Assembly: GCF_002343915.1 (NCBI RefSeq)
Contig: NZ_NETK01000001.1
Span: forward strand, 6,152,001 to 6,216,000
DNA: 64,000 bases
From: Nannocystis exedens
GTDB lineage: Bacteria; Myxococcota_A; Polyangia; Nannocystales; Nannocystaceae
Direction: 5' to 3'
Shown here: piece by piece, positions 58,169-64,000 of the stretch
How the letters are laid out: each line of letters opens with the position of its first letter
How positions within the stretch are numbered: position 1 is the stretch's first letter
Notes under the pieces: generated by a model
What the model was told of the DNA's origin: nothing
The model's database searches: none
The model's input: only the letters and a program-made list of their open reading frames with translations
Made by a program: the position numbers and the translations under genes

Positions 58169-60841
58169 ATGGCGCCCGTCACCGTCTTCCTCGTCGCCAT
58201 CGCCTGCCTGCTGGCCGCCGCGGCGGCGGTGCGCCCGCTGGCGCTGCGCACCCACGTGCCCGAGGCGGTGTGGCTGATCGCGCTCGGGGTGGTGCTGCGG
58301 ACCACGGGGCTGGTGCCGCCGGCGACGATCGCCGCGCTGGCGCCGTTCTTCGCCGCGCTGGCGCTGATCATCGTGCTGTTCGAGGCCGGCCGCGACATGG
58401 TCTTCGGGACAGCCAGCGAGCAGGTCGTCCGCGCGCGCAAGCTGGCGCTGGCCGGGGCGGCGCTGGTGGTGCCGCTGGTGGCGCTGTTCAGCCAGGCGCT
58501 GTCGGGGCTGCACCTGCTGCCGGTGTGGAGCTGGACGCACGCGTTCATGCTCGGCGCGCTGCTCCTGTGCACCGCGCCGGAGGTGTTCGCGCCGACGCTG
58601 TACCGGCGGGCCCACCCGGGCCTGGTGGCCGCGCTCGAGCGCGAGGCGGCGCTGACCGGGGCGCTGGCGATCGCGGCGACGGCGTGCTGCATCGACCTGC
58701 TGAGCCTGCGCGTGCCGGTGGGCAAGGCGTACGCGGCGATCGCCGCCGGCTTCGGCCTCGGCCTGGCGTTCGGCGCGTTCGCGGGGCTGCTGTGGATCAC
58801 CGCGATCCGCCGCGTCGGGCCCGGCCGCGGGGTCTATCCCTACACGCTGGCGGCGATCCTGGGGCTCTACGTGGTCACCGACACGCTCGGCGGGATCGGG
58901 GCGCTGGCGGTGCTGGTGTTCGGCGCGGTCGTCAGCAACGCGGGGCCGCTGGTGGCCGCCCTGTTCCGCCCGCGCGGCGGCGCGGTCGTCGAGGCCGCCG
59001 ACGAGGACTTCCGCGCCGCGCTCGACGACCACGCGCGCACGGTCGAGATCACCCGGGTGCTGCTGTTTACGTTCCTCGGCATGAACCTCGGCCCGCCGTG
59101 GGGCCTGCTGGCGATGGGGATCGTGCTCGGCCTGTTGCTGGTGGTGCTGCGCCTGCTGGCGGCCCGGCTGGTGCTGCGCGGGGTCGACGACCGCACGTTC
59201 TCGGCGCTGGCGCTCGGCTGGCCGCGCGGGATGGTGGTCGCCGGCCTGGCCGCGCTGCCCCACGCCGCCGCGGTGCCCGGGACCGAGTCGCTGACGACGC
59301 TGGTGTTCGCGGCGGTCGCCACGACCTGCGTGGCCTTCGGGGTGGCGGTGTCGCCGCTCGGGCACGCGCATGTCTCCGAGGACATTGCGAAAGAGAAAGG
59401 TCCTTCCGGGCATGTCCGGGGGGACATGTCTGATGGGGCAAAGGTGGCCCGGACGGTCGCGCCGGCGGCGACGGTCGACGAGGTGAGCGGCGCCGCGGCG
59501 CGCGAGCCGACCGCGGGGGCGGGCGCGGCGAGTCGGGAGTCGGGGAGCCCGGCGGCGCCGACGAGCGAGGCGCGGCGCGGGGGCGAGAGCGCGTCGCTGC
59601 GCGCGGCCGAGGACGCGGTCGAGCCGGCGAGCCCCGGCGGCGGCGGGACCGGGGCGTCGCCGGGACGGAGCGCGATCGCGGGCGATCCGCGGAGCTTCGG
59701 CGGGCCCGGGGCGCCGGCGCGCGAGACGGGGGCTGACCCGCGCGCGGGCGACGGGTCCGCGGCAGCGATGCCGGGGCGGACCGCGGTCGCTGATGCACCC
59801 GGGAGCGCGACGCTGCAGCGCGAGCCGATGGGGGTGCTGGCGGCGGTGTCGGCCTCGCTTTCGGGCGGAGCGGCTTCGTCGACCGCGAGCGAGCGCTCCG
59901 ACCCGGCGAGTGGGACGACCGCGGTCATCCGCGGGAAGACGCTGCCGCCGGAGGAGGCGGTGGTGAGCGGAAGGACGGTGGTGCCGGAGGGGCCGGCCGG
60001 GAGCGGAAGGACAGTCGCGCCGGAAGGGCCGGCGCTCGCCGGGCAGACGCTGACGCCGGAGGAGGCGGTGGTGAGCGGAAGGACGGTGGTGCCGGAGGGG
60101 GCGGGGCTCGCCGGGAAGACGCTGCTGCCGGACGCGATTGGGGGCGAGCGACGCGGGCTGTTCGCGATCGACATGCCGCCGCCGGGGCGGACGCTGGTGC
60201 CGGGCGAGCCGCTGGCGGGCCCGCGCACGCTGCTGCCGGGAGAGTCGTCGCCGGGGACCCGCGTCGCGGAGGTGCCACGATTCGCGCCGCCGGGAGCGCC
60301 CCGCAGCTCGGAGCGGACGGTGCTGCGCGGCTCGGGACCCGGGGCGCCGGAATTGGTCCGGCACGTGTTCGTCAGCTCCCCTGCCGGGACGACGGTGACG
60401 CAAGAGACGAGCGTCGTGCTGCCGGTGACGCGCATGGCGGAGGCGCCCGCGACAGGGCTGCCGGTGCGAGGAGCGCCGTCGCCGACGCGCGCGTCCGAGG
60501 CGGTGACGCCCGTCGCGGAGCCCGAGCCGCTGGGGACGGGCCCGGCGGGTGACGGCTCGCCGCGGGCGCCGGGCGAGACCGCGACGGCGCTAGCGGTCGA
60601 GGCGTCGCCGGGCCCGGAGCGCCCGGAGGTGGCCGAGCCGCGCGGGGCCGGGCTCGAGGTCGCGGTGACGTTCGTGGCGCCCGAGCCGGAGCTGCCCGCG
60701 ACGGCCGAGGCGCCGGAGCCGGGGCCGGCGGTGAAGGAGCCGGCGCTGCTCGACCTGGTCGGCGAGGCCATCTTGCCCTCCGGACATGTGCTTAAAAACA
60801 TTGTGAAAGAGACAGGCGAGGGCGGGACGAAGGAGGGCTGA
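58169..60841 (+). CDS. Sodium/hydrogen-exchanger-like protein with long repetitive cytoplasmic tail
   Basis: An 890-residue protein. Residues ~1-410 are a CPA-type antiporter core with about twelve helices: EAVWLIALGVVLRTTG, FFAALALIIVLFEAGRDM, HAFMLGALLLCTAPEVFAPT, ALTGALAIAATACCIDLLSL and LLFTFLGMNLGPPWGLL. The expected ion-site Asp pair (ND or DD) in the TM5-equivalent region reads GALAIAATACC here, so transport activity is uncertain. At ~403 the core ends VSPLGHAHVSEDIAKEKG and GHVRGDMSDG, which are dispersed repeats read in frame, and the rest is a ~490-residue Ala/Gly/Pro/Thr tail with 'GRTVVPEG/GKTLLPE' repeats (~590-690). It is followed three bases later by a small gene. Confidence 0.75.
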   Translation: MAPVTVFLVAIACLLAAAAAVRPLALRTHVPEAVWLIALGVVLRTTGLVPPATIAALAPFFAALALIIVLFEAGRDMVFGTASEQVVRARKLALAGAALVVPLVALFSQALSGLHLLPVWSWTHAFMLGALLLCTAPEVFAPTLYRRAHPGLVAALEREAALTGALAIAATACCIDLLSLRVPVGKAYAAIAAGFGLGLAFGAFAGLLWITAIRRVGPGRGVYPYTLAAILGLYVVTDTLGGIGALAVLVFGAVVSNAGPLVAALFRPRGGAVVEAADEDFRAALDDHARTVEITRVLLFTFLGMNLGPPWGLLAMGIVLGLLLVVLRLLAARLVLRGVDDRTFSALALGWPRGMVVAGLAALPHAAAVPGTESLTTLVFAAVATTCVAFGVAVSPLGHAHVSEDIAKEKGPSGHVRGDMSDGAKVARTVAPAATVDEVSGAAAREPTAGAGAASRESGSPAAPTSEARRGGESASLRAAEDAVEPASPGGGGTGASPGRSAIAGDPRSFGGPGAPARETGADPRAGDGSAAAMPGRTAVADAPGSATLQREPMGVLAAVSASLSGGAASSTASERSDPASGTTAVIRGKTLPPEEAVVSGRTVVPEGPAGSGRTVAPEGPALAGQTLTPEEAVVSGRTVVPEGAGLAGKTLLPDAIGGERRGLFAIDMPPPGRTLVPGEPLAGPRTLLPGESSPGTRVAEVPRFAPPGAPRSSERTVLRGSGPGAPELVRHVFVSSPAGTTVTQETSVVLPVTRMAEAPATGLPVRGAPSPTRASEAVTPVAEPEPLGTGPAGDGSPRAPGETATALAVEASPGPERPEVAEPRGAGLEVAVTFVAPEPELPATAEAPEPGPAVKEPALLDLVGEAILPSGHVLKNIVKETGEGGTKEG
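59369..59429. repeat. Two dispersed hairpins inside the antiporter gene
   Basis: CATGTCTCCGAGGACATT (59369-59386) and GCATGTCCGGGGGGACATGT (59410-59429) sit at the exact boundary between the membrane core and the repetitive tail, and are translated as HVSEDI and GHVRGDMS. A third copy near the C-terminus starts CGGACATGTGC (60780-60790) and ends GAAAGAGACAGG (60805-60816). Confidence 0.75.
59947..60100 (+). repeat. 46-bp direct repeat in the antiporter tail
   Basis: A 46-bp sequence beginning GCCGGAGGAGGCGGTGGTGA occurs at 59947-59992 and again at 60055-60100, exactly 108 bp (36 codons) apart, encoding PEEAVVSGRTVVPEG twice. Similar but diverged units (SGRTVAPEG, AGQTLTPEE, AGKTLLPD) lie between and after them, so the tail grew by recent tandem duplication. 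Confidence 0.85.
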
Positions 60842-60844
60842 GCG

Positions 60845-61336
60845 ATGGGGTGGCGGGTGGTCGAGCGCCGGCTCGGCAAGGCGGGGGGCGTCAAGCAGCG
60901 CACGGCGCGGCAGCGCGAGTGGGACCGCAAGTACGGCGAGGACCGGTGGGCGGTCGGCTACGAGGTGGACGGCGAGTTCGTGCGCCAGGAGGACGCGCTC
61001 GAGTCGGTCTATTATAAAAGTTACGAGGCCCACTTCGCGGCTCACCCCGAGGACCTGGCCGAGCTGATCGCGCTGGCCAAGACGCTGCGCAACCCGCACG
61101 CCGAGGCGACCACCGGGGTCGACCTGCAGGTGCCGGCGATCCAGGACTACCTGCGCCGCCGCGGGCTGCAGCTCGCCGGCACGGAGGTGGTCGACATCGG
61201 CACGTGGGACGGCAAGGCGTCGCACCCGATCAGCGTGCGCCTCAGCCCGCTGACGATCGCGTGCGCCGTCGACCCCGGTCGCACGCTCGAGCAATGGTGG
61301 CAGCAGCGCAAGGTGCTGGTCGTGTGGGAGGACTGA
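60845..61336 (+). CDS. Conserved-looking hypothetical protein
   Basis: A 163-residue soluble protein, ATG three bases after the antiporter stop, so probably in the same operon. It starts MGWRVVERRLGKAGGVKQRT, then ARQREWDRKYGEDRWAVGYE, VDGEFVRQEDALESVYYKSY, EDLAELIALAKTLRNPHAEA and ends SVRLSPLTIACAVDPGRTLE. The codons for SVYYKSY are A/T-rich (TATTATAAAAGT), a local contrast with the rest. No recognised domain or catalytic motif; the WDRKYGEDRW segment may mark a small DNA- or RNA-related family, but I do not assign one. The protein is a good candidate for a regulator or chaperone of the antiporter because of the tight linkage (inference). Confidence 0.6.
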   Translation: MGWRVVERRLGKAGGVKQRTARQREWDRKYGEDRWAVGYEVDGEFVRQEDALESVYYKSYEAHFAAHPEDLAELIALAKTLRNPHAEATTGVDLQVPAIQDYLRRRGLQLAGTEVVDIGTWDGKASHPISVRLSPLTIACAVDPGRTLEQWWQQRKVLVVWED

Positions 61337-61647
61337 GCCGGGGCCACGAGGACCGTGGCGACGAGGCTTCCGTGTTCGTCCCGGGGAGCCTGGCTTCGGG
61401 TGCAGGCGCTCGACGGCGAGGCGGGCGACCGGTCGAGCCGGAGGTCGCTGGAGGCGACTGCGAGGCCGCCCGCGAGACGCGGGCGGGCGAAGCCCGGGAG
61501 GGCCTGCTCTGCTCGCGGGTCAGCGACGTCGACGCATCGGCCGTGCGCGAGGGCGAGACAGGCGGACCTCCTGCTCCGCCTGCGCGGCATGAAGGATGAT
61601 GCCCGCGAGACATGTCCATCGGGACATGTCATTCGGGTCATGAGGAA
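61337..61647. repeat. Convergent gap with a dispersed hairpin
   Basis: ACATGTCCATCGGGACATGT (61610-61629) lies between the hypothetical gene and the convergent YXWGXW gene, whose stop codon is at 61648. The rest of the gap shows no gene. Confidence 0.7.
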
Positions 61648-62538
61648 TCACCGCCGGCGTCCGCCGCCGTGGCTGCTGCGCGGGTGGTCGCCGCCGCCGT
61701 GAGGGAGGTCGAACACGGGCGCGTGGGTGGTGTGGGCACGCATCGTGTGGACCGGGAATTCGGGCGGGTTGTGCGGGAAGATCGACGCGGCCGGGGCTTG
61801 CTTCGACTCGACGAACGGCGTGTGCTCCACGGCGTCGCCGGCGACGCGCGAGCGGACCAGCTCGCCGCCTCGCGGGGGCGGCGGCAAGTGGACGGGAGCC
61901 AGCGGCTGGCCGGTCGCGGCGGCGACGACGTCGGCGGGTGGACCGGAGCGCCAGCCGGGGTGAGTTGCGGGGTGGGCGGCGTCGTCGGCGAAGACCACCC
62001 GGCCGAGCTCGTTCGGCTGGATGTACCCGGCGAGCTGCGGGCGCGTGAGGTCCCGGGCGGCGACCACGATCCAGTGCGAGCGCGGCTCCTCGCGCGCTGC
62101 GACGATTCTCGGCGGCAGCGGGGCCCAGCCGACGTAGCCGGCGTTCCACCGCCAATCGACCCACGCGGGGCCCCACACGTCGTCCGGCACCCACATCCAG
62201 CCGACGCCGGCGTCGAAGGCCCAGCGGCCGTAGTGAAACGGCGCCCAGCCCCACGAATAGCTGCTGTCGAACATCCAGCCGGCGTCGGTGTACACCCAGC
62301 GGCCGCCCGTCATGTACGGGAAGAAGTCGGCGCCGACGATCGCGGGCGAGGGCAGCCAAACCCAGCCGTAGGCGGCGTCGTCGATCCACGTGCCGTAGGG
62401 CGCGAGGGCGCCGTAGAAGCGGGCGCTCGGCCCGGTCGGCGCGAGCTGGGGGACCGGCGCGGCGGTGTCCGTTCGATGGCAGTCGAGGCCGACGGCGAGC
62501 AGGGCCGCCGCGGCCGCGAGGTGATAAACGGCGCGCAT
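61648..62538 (-). CDS. DUF6600-like (YXWGXW-repeat) exported protein
   Basis: A 296-residue protein. MRAVYHLAAAAALLAVGLDC gives a signal and possible lipobox (GLDC). Residues ~40-165 carry the repeat pattern Y..W..... W.P..VGWAPL: ALAPYGTWIDDAAYGWVWLP, SPAIVGADFFPYMTGGRWVY, MFDSSYSWGWAPFHYGRWAF and WMWVPDDVWGPAWVDWRWNA, ending YVGWAPLPPRI. Known: this is the DUF6600 / YXWGXW family of envelope proteins, often next to periplasmic stress genes; function unknown. The C-terminal third is Pro/His/Gly-rich (HTPFVESKQAPAASIFPHNP, then HGGGDHPRSSHGGGRRR). The upstream gene (62547-63215) ends 8 bp before the start, so the two are likely an operon. Confidence 0.85.
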   Translation of the reverse strand: MRAVYHLAAAAALLAVGLDCHRTDTAAPVPQLAPTGPSARFYGALAPYGTWIDDAAYGWVWLPSPAIVGADFFPYMTGGRWVYTDAGWMFDSSYSWGWAPFHYGRWAFDAGVGWMWVPDDVWGPAWVDWRWNAGYVGWAPLPPRIVAAREEPRSHWIVVAARDLTRPQLAGYIQPNELGRVVFADDAAHPATHPGWRSGPPADVVAAATGQPLAPVHLPPPPRGGELVRSRVAGDAVEHTPFVESKQAPAASIFPHNPPEFPVHTMRAHTTHAPVFDLPHGGGDHPRSSHGGGRRR

Positions 62539-62546
62539 GACGAGGC

Positions 62547-63215
62547 TCAGGCCGCCGGCTGCGCGCGCAGGGCCACGCGGATCGCTTCGGCCGCCTTGAG
62601 GTCGGTCTCGATCTGGGCGCGGACCGTGTTGAGCTCGTCGCGCAGCTCGGGCAGGTCGACGTTGGGGATGAACTTGCGGTCGATCGCGTCGCGGATGTTG
62701 GTGAGCGCCTGGATCTCGTCGTCGATGTACGTGAGGTCGAACTCGTGGCCCCTGGCCGCGGTGTCGAGGTCCTTGTACGTCTCGTCCATCGAGGCCTTGT
62801 AGGCGGCGTCGACCGGGCCCGACTTCGGCTTCAGCTTGTGCCGGGCGTGCATCGCCGTCTGGCGCTTCTTGGCCGCCCTGGCGTGCTTGACCCGGTTCTC
62901 GGCGAACTTCTTGACGCGGCGGTTTTTGATCGACTTCTGGACCCGGCGGTTGTGCTCGGCGCTGCTGTCGCTGATCGTCTCGATCACCATGAGGATCTCC
63001 TCGTCGGTGATCTCGTCGGTCGGCGCCTGCACATTGGTCGGGTTCTCGTCGGTGTTGTGCGTCGGGCTGGTGGGCGGATGGGGATTGGTGGGAGCGCCGG
63101 TGGTCGGGGTCGTCGGCCGCGACGGATCGGGCGGCACGTCGGTGGCGGCGGCGACGCCCGGGAGCGCGAGAGCGAGGGCGACAGTGAGGGGGAGGGCGGT
63201 TTTGTCGAAGGACAT
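62547..63215 (-). CDS. DUF4142-like exported protein
   Basis: A 222-residue protein. MSFDKTALPLTVALALALPG followed by VAAATD gives a signal peptide with a plausible AAA cleavage site. A Pro/Thr-rich linker (~25-60) leads to a helical domain (~65-160) resembling DUF4142: DEEILMVIETISDSSAEHNR, RVQKSIKNRRVKKFAENRVK and HARAAKKRQTAMHARH, with the characteristic His pattern near each helix. The C-terminus (~160-222) is also helical (IQALTNIRDAIDRKFIPNVD, LRDELNTVRAQIETDLKAAE). Known: DUF4142 domains are periplasmic four-helix bundles, possibly metal- or stress-related. It is the first gene of a two-gene operon with the DUF6600 protein. GGACATG at the start codon is a half-copy of the dispersed repeat. 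Confidence 0.7.
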   Translation of the reverse strand: MSFDKTALPLTVALALALPGVAAATDVPPDPSRPTTPTTGAPTNPHPPTSPTHNTDENPTNVQAPTDEITDEEILMVIETISDSSAEHNRRVQKSIKNRRVKKFAENRVKHARAAKKRQTAMHARHKLKPKSGPVDAAYKASMDETYKDLDTAARGHEFDLTYIDDEIQALTNIRDAIDRKFIPNVDLPELRDELNTVRAQIETDLKAAEAIRVALRAQPAA

Positions 63216-63362
63216 GCCCGCAGGGTTGGACGCCTTTAAAAGACGTGCCACCGGCGCGGCGCCGGGGCGAGCCGTCGTCGGGGCGATTCGCGGGTGTCGC
63301 GATCAGGGCTTGTCCTGGTGCGCGCCGGCCACCTGCCGCCGGCTCGCGCGCCCATGGGCGGT

Positions 63363-64000
63363 TCAGGCCGGTCTCGGCTGTATCGGCCGCTCGCTGCGGG
63401 GCGCCTGCAACTCGAGCCATTTGAGGATGTCGCGCCGGCGGAGCACGCCGACCAGGTGGTCGCCGTCGACGACCGGCAATTGCTCGACGTCCTTGCGGCT
63501 GAAGGCCCGCATCGCCACGGTGAGGTCGTCGTCCGCGCGGATCGTCTCGAGCGCGGCGAGCGGCGTCATGATCGTGCCGACCTCGATCTCGTTCCACACG
63601 TCGCGGTCGACCACCCGGACGTCCTCGAGGCAGACGATGCCGGCCAGGCGTTCGCCGGTGAGCACCGGGAAGGCCCGCTGATCGCTGCGCATCAGGTAAT
63701 CATCGACGAGGCGGGCGACCGGCAGGTCCGGCGGGACGACGGCGACGTCGCGGCGCATCAATCGCCGCACCGGCACGCCCTCGACGAGGTGCATGATCAC
63801 GAGCTGGCGATAGCTCATGGCCGCGGCGCTGGCGAGGAACCACCCGATCACGCTGATCCACAGGCCCGAGACGACGCCGCTGCCGAGCCACGGCAGGCGC
63901 GCGCCGAAGATCATGGCCAGACCGCCGAACACCAGCACGAAGCCGATCGCCTGCCCCGACAGCGAGGCCCAGCGGGTGGCCGCCTGCAGGTCGCCGGTCG
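63363..64000 (-). CDS. Site-2-protease-like membrane protein, C-terminal part with CBS pair (runs off the edge)
   Basis: The frame is open to base 64000, so the start and the HExxH active site are outside the window. Seen: two membrane helices (SLSGQAIGFVLVFGGLAMIF, WISVIGWFLASAAAMSYRQL) preceded by GDLQAATRWAS, which resembles the loop before the last helices of S2P/M50 proteases, then two CBS motifs: GVPVRRLMRRDVAVVPPDLP with VLTGERLAGIVCLEDV, and VGTIMTPLAALETIRADDDL with LPVVDGDHLVGVLRRRDILK. Known: bacterial S2P homologues with C-terminal CBS domains (SpoIVFB/Rv2869c-like clan) sense nucleotides or conditions through the CBS pair. Assignment as protease is likely but depends on sequence beyond the edge. 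Confidence 0.8.
   Translation of the reverse strand, partial: TGDLQAATRWASLSGQAIGFVLVFGGLAMIFGARLPWLGSGVVSGLWISVIGWFLASAAAMSYRQLVIMHLVEGVPVRRLMRRDVAVVPPDLPVARLVDDYLMRSDQRAFPVLTGERLAGIVCLEDVRVVDRDVWNEIEVGTIMTPLAALETIRADDDLTVAMRAFSRKDVEQLPVVDGDHLVGVLRRRDILKWLELQAPRSERPIQPRPA

Overview
The window is very GC-rich (third codon positions almost all G or C), with dense shadow frames, many lipoproteins carrying Thr/Ser/Gly-rich linkers, DUF4215 Cys-rich repeat proteins, an ADYC-domain protein, VCBS/FG-GAP repeats, a DUF1592/DUF1552 pair, an AgmX/PglI-type C-terminal domain and an FHA-coupled ABC transporter. Together these point to a predatory or soil myxobacterium, most likely of the Nannocystaceae (inference; no rRNA is present). 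No tRNA, rRNA, CRISPR array, integrase or insertion sequence was seen.

Layout. 1-3.3 kb: the start of a PP2C phosphatase (runs off the left edge), an ArsR/DUF2087 regulator, a metallo-beta-lactamase-fold lipoprotein and an AraC regulator. 3.5-6.6 kb: two secreted lipoproteins. 7.2-10.7 kb: universal stress protein, tandem FKBP isomerase and a formylglycine-enzyme-like lipoprotein. 10.7-19.5 kb: a 79-bp tandem repeat, small lipoproteins, a VCBS protein, a ZIP-like/permease fusion and an ADYC protein. 19.8-28.5 kb: two degenerate M16 peptidases, an orphan tungstate-type binding protein, an AgmX-like lipoprotein and the FHA-ABC exporter. 28.7-35 kb: a small protein, enolase, a GH5 hydrolase and two overlapping membrane cyclase genes. 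35-38 kb: a decayed patch with a truncated P-type ATPase, a frameshifted CBS remnant and an array of seven hairpins behind a consensus sigma-54 promoter. 38-49 kb: a 20-repeat DUF4215 lipoprotein, a frameshifted VIT/vWA/TPR/DUF2135 protein, a cysteine-less glutaredoxin and the DUF1592-DUF1552 operon. 49-64 kb: a 1550-residue membrane protein, CoQ4-like protein, histidine kinase, acyltransferase-like protein, NUDIX hydrolase, an antiporter with a repetitive tail, cell-surface proteins and the end of a site-2 protease.

Three signals stand out. First, the two cyclase genes at 32550-34990 look like complementary halves of one enzyme. The first protein has lost both metal aspartates but keeps the substrate and transition-state residues. 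The second keeps the metal aspartates but has lost the transition-state Asn and Arg. Each half has about six membrane segments, so together they resemble a mammalian 12-TM adenylyl cyclase split into two translationally coupled genes. Second, a dispersed ~20-bp inverted repeat (ACATGTCC..GGACATGT or CTGTCC..GGACAG) occurs dozens of times. It is found in all seven convergent gene gaps with room for it, and it also lies inside coding sequences, where it is read in frame. Third, a tandem array of seven such hairpins (~73-bp period) sits directly behind a TGGCAC-N5-TTGC promoter and may be transcribed as a structured RNA.
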